A DNA stretch of 64,000 bases from Cupriavidus malaysiensis (GTDB taxonomy: Bacteria > Pseudomonadota > Gammaproteobacteria > Burkholderiales > Burkholderiaceae): the NCBI RefSeq assembly GCF_001854325.1, contig NZ_CP017755.1:3038001-3102000 (forward strand), in the 5' to 3' direction. The notes beneath the pieces were generated by a model. The model searched no databases, was not told the origin of the DNA, and worked only from the letters and a program-made list of their open reading frames with translations. A program made the translations under genes and the position numbers. Positions 45,921-54,458 of this stretch are shown here, in pieces; position 1 is the stretch's first letter, and each line of letters begins with the position of its first letter.

Positions 45921-45955
45921 TCCGCTGCCGGTGGCGGACTACCCCGACTCGCGCG

Positions 45956-46576
45956 TCACTGTGCCTGCAAATAGGCTGCGACGGCTTGTGCCTGCTCGAC
46001 GCTGAGTTGATGTGCTACCGCGCTCATTACTGGCGCGTTACCCCGGGCACCGCTGCGGAATACCTCGATCTGGCGAACGAGATAGGACTGATGCTGTCCG
46101 GCCAGGCGTGGAAACAAGCTATTGCCCTGGGCCTGGGCACCGTGGCAAGTAGCGCAGGGGGGGACACCCTTGTCCGGCAGGCCCTGTTCGAAAATGGCTT
46201 TCCCTTTGGCCATGATCTCAGTCTCGCCCGCACCACCCGGCGGCGCCTTCTGGCTGGCGTAGTAGTCACCTAGAGCACGAATAGTGTCGTCATCCAGTTG
46301 CGAGGCGATTCCCCACATATAGGAGCGAGCATCGGTCTCGCCTCGCTCATGGTGGCGGAATCCCTTGAGCTGCGCCTGGATATACTCGGATGTTTGCCCG
46401 TCGAGCCGCGGGAACATGGGCGATTCGCTGTGACCGTGCACGCCATGGCAGGCTGCGCATAACTGCGAGGCAAGCTTCGCGCCATCTGCCGCGCACGTCA
46501 CCGGGATCGTCAGCACGGCAGTGGCCACGCCGAGCACGACAGCTCTTGACAGGCGAACGACGCAGATATGGCTCAT
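45956..46576 (-). CDS. diheme cytochrome c4 (c553-type)
   Basis: A 206-aa periplasmic electron carrier with a Sec signal peptide (cut near CAA/DGAKL, residue 30) and two cytochrome c domains. Heme sites are CAACH at 40-44 and CATCH at 141-145. SPMFPRLDGQTSEYIQAQLKGF and NSLFPRLAGQHQSYLVRQIEVF are the repeated halves, with probable axial Met residues near 88 and 184. It lies 42 bases downstream of the cytochrome-porin gene on the same strand. As the only obvious soluble partner it could carry electrons between that outer-membrane protein and the inner-membrane chain. Base composition is lower in GC than in the neighbours. Confidence 0.9.
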   Translation of the reverse strand: MSHICVVRLSRAVVLGVATAVLTIPVTCAADGAKLASQLCAACHGVHGHSESPMFPRLDGQTSEYIQAQLKGFRHHERGETDARSYMWGIASQLDDDTIRALGDYYASQKAPPGGAGETEIMAKGKAIFEQGLPDKGVPPCATCHGAQAQGNSLFPRLAGQHQSYLVRQIEVFRSGARGNAPVMSAVAHQLSVEQAQAVAAYLQAQ

Positions 46577-46618
46577 GCTCTCCTCATCGTCAGGAAGAAT
46601 CGCCTTCGCGCTAATCGG

Positions 46619-47959
46619 TTAGAACGCGAACCAGGCCAGTAAATAGAGGGTGTTGTTGTCCTGGGCATTCCTGCCATTGCCGTCATAGTTGGCATGCGCC
46701 CCATTGAATTTGAGAAACCAGGTGTACTGCAATGCCAGTTTGACCTGCGGGTGGGGCAGATAGTCCAGCTCAAAGATCAGCCCGCGCGAATCCGGATAGC
46801 CATTGGCGCTGCCTGTCACCGGCGCTGGTGCGTAAAGACCGGGGTCGGCGTTTCCAGTCGTGGAAAAGTACGCCAGGGTACCCCCGTACTTGCGCTGGTA
46901 CATATAGGAAGCCCTGGCCTTGAACGTCGTGAGATGGTCTGTCGGATTGGCCGGGGTCGGACCGGCACCGATACCACCACTGGGGAAACTCGCGCGCCAG
47001 TTTTGTTTTTCGTAGATCCATGCGGCCTGCGCTGTAAAGGCGTGCGGCAGGGTCAGGTACTGATACTGCGCGTCGAGTGCGTAATCGCTGAAGCGGTCTG
47101 TCGGCGTACCCGGCAAGGTGTTATCCGGATAGCGATCCGCGATCATGCCAAAGGTGCCGAGCATCAGGGAATTGGCGCCCCATTCGTGGTTGTAGGCGAG
47201 ACGCCAATACGGGCTTGCGCCGCTCAGGCGCGCCACCCCTCCGGGGGTGTTGATGTCCTGCCCGGTCCGGAAGACGGAGAGCGCTCCGTCAGCCGTGCGG
47301 TAGAAGCCGAATTCGGCATAGACGCTGCGTTGCCAGAAGGCATAGGCGGCAAGACCCGCAACCTGCTGTGCCAGCCCGCCATCAATCAGCGTACTCGCGG
47401 CGGGCGTGACGGAGACGCTGCTCGACGCGAATGGAAAGCCAAACGCCGGCGTGCTGTTCCACACGTCTGACACGGTGGGGTTGTTATTGACTGTGACGCC
47501 GTAAATGAAATCAATATCGTTTTCAGCCAGGTGCCATGCCGCCCGGATATCGGTATTGTCAAGCGCGGCGCGGTGGGCGATGCCATCATAAGTCCATTGT
47601 GTGAATGTGCCCACGTGATCGAAGATGCGGCCTGCCAGGAAAACGCTTGCCTGCTGCAGCGCGAGATCGTCATTGCGAACGAAGTCGAAATTAGCCTGAT
47701 CGACAGTTCGGGACGATGTTCTTGAAACCTGAACCATCGCGGAGAGCGGGATAGTCCGATTGTTCGACAGGGTATAGCCGGTCAGCTTGAAGAACCGCCC
47801 GAATGGCGTGAGCTCCGGGAAGTTGACGTGGCAAGCGACACAGGCCATGCCGGTCTGGCGGGCGAAGGCCGGTACTGCCATGCCACTCTGAGGAAGCGCG
47901 GCGATTAGGAGTGCAAATGCAGCGCCGAAGGCAATCCAATACCTCGCACGAGCTTTCAT
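46619..47959 (-). CDS. outer-membrane monoheme cytochrome-porin fusion, Cyc2-like
   Basis: A 446-aa protein with a Sec signal peptide (cut near MAVPA, residue 28), one heme motif CVACH at residues 40-44, and the block NFPELTPFGRFFKLTGYTL directly after it. This short heme segment then leads into about 380 residues of alternating polar/aromatic strands with tyrosine- and tryptophan-rich turns, ending LYLLAWFAF with a C-terminal Phe, the usual signal for outer-membrane barrels. This architecture (N-terminal c-heme plus ~16-strand barrel, with LTPFGR.FKL.GY after CxxCH) is that of Cyc2, the outer-membrane iron oxidase, and relatives of unknown function. Pairing with cytochrome c4 fits electron transfer across the outer membrane. 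The electron donor or acceptor is unknown. Confidence 0.72.
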   Translation of the reverse strand: MKARARYWIAFGAAFALLIAALPQSGMAVPAFARQTGMACVACHVNFPELTPFGRFFKLTGYTLSNNRTIPLSAMVQVSRTSSRTVDQANFDFVRNDDLALQQASVFLAGRIFDHVGTFTQWTYDGIAHRAALDNTDIRAAWHLAENDIDFIYGVTVNNNPTVSDVWNSTPAFGFPFASSSVSVTPAASTLIDGGLAQQVAGLAAYAFWQRSVYAEFGFYRTADGALSVFRTGQDINTPGGVARLSGASPYWRLAYNHEWGANSLMLGTFGMIADRYPDNTLPGTPTDRFSDYALDAQYQYLTLPHAFTAQAAWIYEKQNWRASFPSGGIGAGPTPANPTDHLTTFKARASYMYQRKYGGTLAYFSTTGNADPGLYAPAPVTGSANGYPDSRGLIFELDYLPHPQVKLALQYTWFLKFNGAHANYDGNGRNAQDNNTLYLLAWFAF

Positions 47960-48514
47960 CCCGGGCCTCCCGACTAATCCGATCCCCAGCCTGCAATTTT
48001 TTTAACTATATCGGATCGGACTTGGATGGGATGGTCATCCATGCGGCTTAGTTCAAATTGCTGGCGGGGTCCTGCGAAGGGTATTCCCGAAACCACGAAG
48101 CTATCCGATCACTTGCAAGGGTGGCTAGTCGTGCTTCATGGATGTCGCGGAAAGAACGAGTCTTCTCTGGCCGGAACGGCCACTGAAGATCCGCCGCGAG
48201 CGCGGGAGTTCACCAAGCATGCCACCGCTGCGCAGCGCACAGGACAGCGGTATCCATGCGCCTGCCCCGGACCGGAACGCAGCGCTCGATCATCGTCCCC
48301 CCGACCATCCCGCCAGGCATCTGCGCGGTCACGTCGGCCTTGTCATGCGCAAGGCGCTCCAGCTCGACCGCAACGCATGCCAACGCATGCCAACGCTTGC
48401 CCATGGCATGTGCAGGTTACGTAAGCTGCCCACGCCTTCTCGGCAGATATCATTTCTTCGTCACATTTGGCAGGTAGATTTTCATTCGAATACAAATCAT
48501 GAGCGAATGAACAA
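47960..48514. other. 555-base region without a convincing gene
   Basis: Lies between the divergent cytochrome-porin and DeoR genes. The part near 47990-48020 is AT-rich (TTTTTTTAACTATATCGG) and probably holds the cytochrome promoter. Tandem 10-mers ATGCCAACGC occur at about 48376-48400. Short ORFs on both strands show no recognisable domain. Confidence 0.5.
48483..48509 (+). promoter_or_regulatory. inverted repeat before the DeoR-family gene
   Basis: CATTCG (48483-48488) and CGAATG (48504-48509) flank 15 AT-rich bases, ending five bases before the ATG. Likely autoregulatory site of the DeoR-type protein. Confidence 0.5.
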
Positions 48515-49273
48515 ATGGGCCTGAACCGACGACAGCGAGACATCCTCGACTGGCTGCACGAAGTGGACCGGCTGACCACGGAGCAACTGGCCGACCGCTT
48601 CAACGTGAGCAGCCAGACGATCCGTCGCGACATCAACGACCTCGATGAGCAAGGCCTGGTCAGGCGCGTGCATGGCGGGCTGAGCCTGCCGACCCACCAG
48701 CACAACCAGAGCTTCCTGCAGCGAAGCAATGTCCAGGTCGAACGCAAGCGCCGTATCGCGCAGGCGGCTGCCGGTCTCATGCAGGACGACGCGACCGTCT
48801 TTCTCGGCTATGGCACCACGGTGGCGGAGTTCGCGCGAGCCCTGCCTCCGGACCGGCCGCTGCGCGTGGTGACGAACAACATGGATGCGGTACGGGTTCT
48901 GGCCGACAAGCCTGGGATAGAGACCTGGGTGACCGGCGGCAGGCTGCGGCCCGCCGACCGCGATGTGATGGGGAGCGCCACGCTCGATTTCCTGCGCAAG
49001 TTCCGCGCGCATTTCGCCGTCTTCGGCGTAGGCGCCGTCAGCGCCGACGGCACCCTCTACGAATTCCAGCCCGACGAAGCGGAACTGTCGCAGGTCCTCC
49101 TCACGCATAGCCACCGCAGGCTGCTGCTTGCCGATAGCGGCAAGTTCCTGCGTGAGGCGCCCTGCAGGGTGGCGAGCCTCGAACAGGTCGACCACTTCTT
49201 CACGGACGCCGACGCCCCCGCCGACCTGCAAGCGCTGTGCGAGCGCGCGGGCGTGGAGATGCACCTCTGCTGA
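48515..49273 (+). CDS. DeoR-family regulator, GlpR-like
   Basis: A 252-aa regulator with the DeoR HTH (NRRQRDILDWLHEVDRLTTEQLADRFNVSSQTIRRDINDLDEQG) and a sugar-phosphate sensor domain (FLGYGTTVAEFARALP, VVTNNMDAVRVLADKPGIETWVTGG, VFGVGAVSADGTLYEFQPDEAELSQVLL, LLLADSGKF). GlpR-type members respond to glycerol 3-phosphate or other phosphorylated sugars. It is followed on the same strand by the lipoprotein/phospholipase C genes, whose action on phospholipid generates glycerol-based products; control of those genes is plausible but unproven. The ATG start has no clear ribosome site. Confidence 0.85.
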   Translation: MGLNRRQRDILDWLHEVDRLTTEQLADRFNVSSQTIRRDINDLDEQGLVRRVHGGLSLPTHQHNQSFLQRSNVQVERKRRIAQAAAGLMQDDATVFLGYGTTVAEFARALPPDRPLRVVTNNMDAVRVLADKPGIETWVTGGRLRPADRDVMGSATLDFLRKFRAHFAVFGVGAVSADGTLYEFQPDEAELSQVLLTHSHRRLLLADSGKFLREAPCRVASLEQVDHFFTDADAPADLQALCERAGVEMHLC

Positions 49274-49567
49274 GCGCCATGGCATGCCGGGCGAGATCGA
49301 CGACTCGCGTCACGACATGCCCGCGTAGCCCGACATAGCCGATGCAAACGCCCTCGCGCGGCATCGGCGAGAACTCCTGAAGCGTACCGGAACAGTCTTT
49401 CCCTCGCAGCCGAGCCTGCTCCAGGGACGCCCCGCTGTTGTCGCAAGACCCGTGCATGGCGACAACTCGATTGACCACGAAGCCCATCGCAACGATCCGC
49501 GCTCGGACTGCAACTGACCCATCTCATGACTAGACCGATCCCTACACATCAAGAAACAGGCCGATCC

Positions 49568-49723
49568 ATGCTGGGCATTGGTGCGCTGTGCATCGTGCTG
49601 CTGCTGGGCGGCTGCGGCGGCGGCGACAACCCGACGGCGCCCCCTTCCCCGGGCAACCCCGGAAACACCGGCGACGTGACTCCGGCGGCCTGCACCACGA
49701 CGCACTGCGCGCCGGTACCTTGA
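49568..49723 (+). CDS. small lipoprotein upstream of phospholipase C
   Basis: A 51-aa predicted lipoprotein: MLGIGALCIVLLLGGC gives a compact signal with the lipidated Cys at 16, followed by GGGDNPTAPPSPGNPGN and a tail with two cysteines (CTTTHC). An upstream in-frame ATG at 49526 would add 14 polar residues; I choose 49568 because the signal peptide then begins normally. It ends 49 bases before the phospholipase C start and is probably cotranscribed. The function is unknown; a chaperone-like or anchoring role for the secreted enzyme is possible. Confidence 0.6.
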   Translation: MLGIGALCIVLLLGGCGGGDNPTAPPSPGNPGNTGDVTPAACTTTHCAPVP

Positions 49724-49772
49724 CCGCGGTACGCCCAGCCTTGTCCGAGCCACCCACCATCGTTCATCCGGT

Positions 49773-52034
49773 ATGACCTTCAATCCTTCCAAGCGCAAGT
49801 TCCTGCGCTCCTCCCTCGGCACCGCCGCCGCCATCGCGACGCTCTCTTCCTTCCCGCCAAGCATCCGGCGCGCGCTGGCCATCGAGGCCAACAACGCCAC
49901 CGGCACCATCCAGGACGTCAAGTACGTGGTGATGGTGATGCTGGAGAACCGCTCGTTCGACAGCTATTTCGGCACGCACAAGGGCATGCGCGGCTACGGA
50001 GACCGCTTCCCGGTTCCCTCGGCGAATGCCCCCAGCATCTTCTACCAGTCCTACGGGGCCAGCACGCTCATCCCCTATCACCTCGACGGGAACGCAGGCA
50101 ACGCACAGCGTGCCGGCGGCACGCCGCACACGTGGAACGATGCGCAGGCCGCCTGGGACCATGGCCGGATGGCGGCCTGGCCGAACGCGAAGACGCCGCT
50201 CTCGATGGGCTACTACGACACCGCGGAAGTGCCGTTCCAGCGCGCGCTCGCCGATGCCTTCACGGCATGCGATGCCTATCACTGCGGCATGCACACCGGC
50301 ACGATCCCCAACCGCCTGTTCTACTGGACCGGCACCAATGGACCGAGCGGACTGGACCCGGACACCAACGCGCCCGTGGGGGTCGCCGCGCTGGTCAATG
50401 AGTTCAACGGCGGCAACGACATCGGAGCCTCCACCTCCGGCTGGACATGGACCACCTACGCCGATCGCCTGGAACGCGCGGGCGTCAGCTGGAAGGTCTA
50501 TCAAAGCCTGATCGACAACTTCGGCTGCAATGAAATGATGGGCTTCCGCCATTGGCGCAAGGCCATCGAGCAGATGCCCTCGACGCGCCGGCCGGTGTAT
50601 GTAGCGACAGAAAGCCTGGCGCAGTCGCCGACGGCCGCCGGACCCGCCTACAACCCCGATATCGACGATGCACTGAGCCCGCTGGCCAAGGGTTTCGGCA
50701 ACACCATGCCGGAAGGCCTGCTCGAGACGTTCCGCAACGACATCCAGAACGGCACGCTCCCGTCGGTCTCCTGGATCATTCCTCCGTCGCAATACAGCGA
50801 GCACCCGGGGCCCTCCAGCCCGGCGCAGGGCGGCTGGTACGTGCAACAGATCCTGGACGCCCTGACCGCGAATCCGGAAATCTGGAGCCAGACCGTGCTG
50901 CTGGTCAACTATGACGAGAACGACGGCTTCTTCGACCACCTGCCTCCGCCGAGCGCGCCGTCGCGCAATCCGGATGGCACGCTCGCGGGCGGCAGCACGC
51001 TGTCGGACAGCGATATGGCGCCCGAGTACCACACGTACACGCCCGCCACGAGCAAGCAGCCGGCGGCAGACGGCCGCCCGTATGGCCCGGGTCCGCGCGT
51101 GCCGATGCTCGTGATTTCTCCGTGGAGCCGCGGCGGGTTCGTCAACTCGCAGATCTGCGATCACACATCGACGCTGATGTTCCTCGAGAAACGCTTTGGC
51201 GTCATCGAGCCCCAGATCAGCAATTACCGCCGCGCCGTCTGCGGCGACCTCACCTCGTGCTTCGACTTCGTCAACCCGAATGCCGCCCTGGTGCCGGATC
51301 TGCCGGGCCGCACCACCAAGGTCGGCGTCGACGCCCTGGCGATCGCGCAGAGCGCGAAGTCCGCCATTGCCGTGCCTGGCGCCACGCCCGATTCCGCCCT
51401 GCCCGCCCAGGCAGCCGGCACGCGGCCGTCGCGCGCGCTGCCCTACGAACTGCACACCACCATGCATCCGAATGCACAGGCGGGTGCTGTCACGCTGGAA
51501 TTCGTCAACGCCAGCACCGGCGGCGTGGGCGCGCTGTTCCATGTCTATGACAAGCTGCACCTGGACCTCATCCCGCGCCGCTACCTGGTCGAAGCCAACA
51601 AGTCGCTGAGCGGCAGCTGGACACTTCCCGTTGCCGACCACGGCAGGTACCACCTCTGGGTGCTTGGCCCCAATGGCTACCACCGCGAGTTCGTCGGCGA
51701 CCTGAGCGAGACGACGGGCGCGGTGAATCCGGAGATCCAGGTCTGCTACCAACCGTGCGACAACGCCTCGGTGAGCGTCAAGCTGCACAACCGGGGCAAC
51801 CAGCCCTGCACCTTCACCGTCGCCGCGAACGCGTATCACACGGACGGCCCGTGGTCGCTCTCGGTGGCACCGAACTCGGTGGGCGAACTGAGCTGGCCGG
51901 TGGCCAACAGCGGCAACTGGTACGACTTCAGCGTCAGCACCAGCGTATCGCCGACGTTCAAGCGCCGCTTCGCCGGCCGGATCGAAACCGGCAAGGACTC
52001 CGTCTCGGACCCGGCCATGGGCATGGGCGCATAG
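49773..52034 (+). CDS. plcN: non-hemolytic-type phospholipase C (phosphocholine-specific)
   Basis: A 753-aa exported enzyme of the PlcH/PlcN/AcpA phosphoesterase family, which cleaves phosphatidylcholine to diacylglycerol and phosphocholine. The N-terminus SKRKFLRSSLG is a twin-arginine-like motif with Lys-Arg in place of Arg-Arg. The catalytic domain starts VVMVMLENRSFDSYFGTHKG (nucleophile region), with HTWNDAQAAWDHGRMAAW, GCNEMMGF, LVNYDENDGFFDHLPPP and VPMLVISPWSRGGFVNS. Two C-terminal DUF756 beta domains follow (about 545-640 and 655-735). Probably in an operon with the small lipoprotein before it and the phosphodiesterase-like gene 104 bases after it. The symbol is by family resemblance. 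Confidence 0.9.
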   Translation: MTFNPSKRKFLRSSLGTAAAIATLSSFPPSIRRALAIEANNATGTIQDVKYVVMVMLENRSFDSYFGTHKGMRGYGDRFPVPSANAPSIFYQSYGASTLIPYHLDGNAGNAQRAGGTPHTWNDAQAAWDHGRMAAWPNAKTPLSMGYYDTAEVPFQRALADAFTACDAYHCGMHTGTIPNRLFYWTGTNGPSGLDPDTNAPVGVAALVNEFNGGNDIGASTSGWTWTTYADRLERAGVSWKVYQSLIDNFGCNEMMGFRHWRKAIEQMPSTRRPVYVATESLAQSPTAAGPAYNPDIDDALSPLAKGFGNTMPEGLLETFRNDIQNGTLPSVSWIIPPSQYSEHPGPSSPAQGGWYVQQILDALTANPEIWSQTVLLVNYDENDGFFDHLPPPSAPSRNPDGTLAGGSTLSDSDMAPEYHTYTPATSKQPAADGRPYGPGPRVPMLVISPWSRGGFVNSQICDHTSTLMFLEKRFGVIEPQISNYRRAVCGDLTSCFDFVNPNAALVPDLPGRTTKVGVDALAIAQSAKSAIAVPGATPDSALPAQAAGTRPSRALPYELHTTMHPNAQAGAVTLEFVNASTGGVGALFHVYDKLHLDLIPRRYLVEANKSLSGSWTLPVADHGRYHLWVLGPNGYHREFVGDLSETTGAVNPEIQVCYQPCDNASVSVKLHNRGNQPCTFTVAANAYHTDGPWSLSVAPNSVGELSWPVANSGNWYDFSVSTSVSPTFKRRFAGRIETGKDSVSDPAMGMGA

Positions 52035-52138
52035 CGACGATGCCCGGCCGGCCCGCCGCCCATGCCGCGGCGGGCCGGCCTTGCGCCCCACGACGGACTC
52101 CAAGGTCTCCCATCTTCCCCTATTGGCTATTCCACGAC

Positions 52139-54397
52139 ATGACCATCCACAGCAATGCATTGCGCGCGGGCGCCGGCCCGCAGACGCCGGCCGCGGCGCA
52201 CGGGTGCGCCGACCACGCCGCCACCGCGCGCCAACGCCCGGCACCCCGTCGCCGGCCGCTGGCCCGGCTCGCCGGTTCCCTGGCCCTGGCCGGGCTGATC
52301 GGCGGCGCCCTGACGGCTTGCGGCAGCAGCGACGACAAGACCGCCTCCGCCGAGTTGCCTGTGCCCGGCACCGGCACTCCCTCGGCGTCCACGACCACCT
52401 TGGCCAGGCGCACGCTGCTCGTCGATCTTGACGGTGTCACTTACGACGCCTTGCGCCAGGGCATCGCCTCGGGCCAGTTGCCGAATCTCGCCAGACTCCA
52501 GCCGCAGCTCGCCTACAGCGGCGGCGTACTCAACGACGTGAGCCAGCAGCCGAACCTGGATGCACCCGGATGGGCGACCCTGCTGACGGGCACCTGGGCG
52601 AGCCGGCATCGGATCTTCGCGATCGCGCCCGGCCAGAAGCCCGCCGTGCCGACCCTGTTCAGCCTGGCCAAGGCATCCGGCACGAGCCGGACAGGGGCGG
52701 CGGTCGCCTCGGCACCGCTGGCGACCCTGCTGGCGCCCGATCATGCCGCGGGCGCGCTGGACACGCTGGCCAGCTGCGCCCAGGACGCCACCCCGGACGA
52801 CTGCGTCACGCGCAATGCCATCCAGATGATAGGCAGGGGCGACTACGCGACCGTCGTCGCCCAGTACCATTCCGCCGAGGACGTGGCGCTGAACGATGGC
52901 CTGGCTTCGTCTCAATACGCGCAGGCGCTTGCCCGACTGGACGCGGCGGTCGGCACGCTCCTGTCGGAAACGGCGAAGCATGCCGACAGCCAGTGGCTGG
53001 TGGTCGTGGCCTCGAGCCACGGCCTGAATGCCAACGGCCGCGCCGACGGGTTGCCCGAGGTGCCGCAGTCGGCCGCGTTCATCGCCGTCAACCAGGACGA
53101 GAACAATGGCCAGCGGGGATCGACCCCGGCGCTGCCGGCAACCGTCGCCGGGTTGTATCGGTACGCCAGCATCGCGGACGTGACCCCCACGATCCTCGCC
53201 CATCTGAACAAGACGCCGGCCAATCCGGACTACGCGATGGACGGCGCCCAGTTGATCGGCGCGCAACCCCCGACGCTTGCCGTCCAGATTGCCGAGGACA
53301 ACACGACGCGGGCCCGGGCCGTGCTGGCCTGGAGCGCGCCCGCGAGCGCGGCCATCACGCTCATGCGCGATGGCAAGGAGATCGCCAAGCTGCCCGCAGG
53401 CACGACGACGTACACCGACCCGCTCGCCGACCGGGCCGAACTGCAGACCGGCAAATACCGCTTCAGCTATGCCGTGATCGCTGGCACGGCGGCCCGCGCC
53501 GTGCTCACGCCTCAGATTTCGTACATCAAGGCGCAACCCCCTGTCCCCCTCGCCGCCACCCTGGTCAACGGGCTGACGGTCTACTACCCCTTCGGTCAGG
53601 ACCCGCAACTGACGGCGCCGGTCGATGCGCTCGGCCACAGCACGATGGGACCGTGGGCGGCCGATGCCAATGGCGGCGCCATGACCGCCGACCCGCTGGG
53701 CGGCCATGGCCTGTTCATCGATACCAATATCGCGAATGCCGCCGGCTACGACGGTTACCGGCTGACACCGCAATCCTCTTCGCAGGACGTGGTGAACAGC
53801 GCGGTGGCCAGCGGTGGCGCCTTCTCCATCGGCTTCTGGTACAAGGCTCCGGCGTGCAGCACCAACACGGTCGGCGAGCCCATCTTCAGCAACAAGACGG
53901 GCTACGCTACCAGCGGCGGCACCGCGGGCATCATCATCAGCATGTTCGGATGCGGCGCGGAGTTCAACGTCGCGGACGGCTCCCACCGCACCGACACCAA
54001 CAGCCCGTACATCCCCTTCAGCGAGAACCAGTGGGTGTACTTCGCGCTGGTGGTCGATGTCGGCGGCAAGACCATGTCGGGCTATGTGTTCGATCCCATC
54101 CTGGGCAGCCAATCGCAGACCCATGCATTCGCCGCCGGCATGGTTGCCGCGGCACTGGCCGGCGTGAACCAGTCGAGCGAAGTCGGCTTCGGCCTGGGCG
54201 AGGATGGAACCGGCAAGTTCTACATGGCCAAGAACGGGCAGAAGGCCGGCTCCTACAATCCCAGCCTCGCCACGACAGACAAGCCCATGCAGATGGCCTT
54301 CTCTGACCTGGCGATGTGGAACCGCGCCTTGACGCAGGATGAGCTGAGCTCGATCTTCCTGTCGCAGAAGCCGCTGTCCGGCTTGCTGGCGAAGTAG
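52139..54397 (+). CDS. alkaline-phosphatase-superfamily lipoprotein with LamG domain
   Basis: A 752-aa predicted lipoprotein (long basic N-region, then LAGLIGGALTAC with the Cys near residue 61). Residues about 95-370 resemble type I phosphodiesterases: LLVDLDGVTYDALRQG, a Thr nucleophile region in APGWATLLTGTW, and IADVTPTILAHLNKTP. The usual DHG is SSHGL here, and the usual aspartate/histidine pair before YAQALARLDAAVG is not recognisable, so several metal ligands seem lost. The C-terminal ~270 residues form a LamG-like jelly roll (LTVYYPFGQD, AFSIGFWYKAPA, NQWVYFALVVDVGGKTMSGYVF, FSDLAMWNRALTQDELSSIF). It may be a binding protein rather than an enzyme. It converges with sulP. Confidence 0.78.
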   Translation: MTIHSNALRAGAGPQTPAAAHGCADHAATARQRPAPRRRPLARLAGSLALAGLIGGALTACGSSDDKTASAELPVPGTGTPSASTTTLARRTLLVDLDGVTYDALRQGIASGQLPNLARLQPQLAYSGGVLNDVSQQPNLDAPGWATLLTGTWASRHRIFAIAPGQKPAVPTLFSLAKASGTSRTGAAVASAPLATLLAPDHAAGALDTLASCAQDATPDDCVTRNAIQMIGRGDYATVVAQYHSAEDVALNDGLASSQYAQALARLDAAVGTLLSETAKHADSQWLVVVASSHGLNANGRADGLPEVPQSAAFIAVNQDENNGQRGSTPALPATVAGLYRYASIADVTPTILAHLNKTPANPDYAMDGAQLIGAQPPTLAVQIAEDNTTRARAVLAWSAPASAAITLMRDGKEIAKLPAGTTTYTDPLADRAELQTGKYRFSYAVIAGTAARAVLTPQISYIKAQPPVPLAATLVNGLTVYYPFGQDPQLTAPVDALGHSTMGPWAADANGGAMTADPLGGHGLFIDTNIANAAGYDGYRLTPQSSSQDVVNSAVASGGAFSIGFWYKAPACSTNTVGEPIFSNKTGYATSGGTAGIIISMFGCGAEFNVADGSHRTDTNSPYIPFSENQWVYFALVVDVGGKTMSGYVFDPILGSQSQTHAFAAGMVAAALAGVNQSSEVGFGLGEDGTGKFYMAKNGQKAGSYNPSLATTDKPMQMAFSDLAMWNRALTQDELSSIFLSQKPLSGLLAK

Positions 54398-54415
54398 GCG
54401 GAATCCGGCGCACGC

Positions 54416-54442
54416 GGGCGGACCTGGCCTTCCAGGCCGCCC
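54416..54442. terminator. bidirectional-type hairpin between convergent genes
   Basis: GGGCGG-a-CCTGG, loop CCTT, CCAGG-CCGCCC: eleven paired bases with one bulge, between the LamG lipoprotein stop (54397) and the sulP stop (54459). No T-run. Confidence 0.55.
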
Positions 54443-54458
54443 GTCCGCACGGCGGCGC

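Noticed and set aside
48210..48404. Minus-strand ORF with a superficially enzyme-like stretch (MPGGMVGGTMIERC)
   Set aside because: Too short, no ribosome site, overlaps 10-bp tandem repeats, and no family could be named.
49440..49525. Possible Pho box upstream of the lipoprotein/phospholipase C genes
   Set aside because: Half-sites such as CTCATGA and CTGACCC are present but not in seven-four-seven spacing; nothing better than chance.
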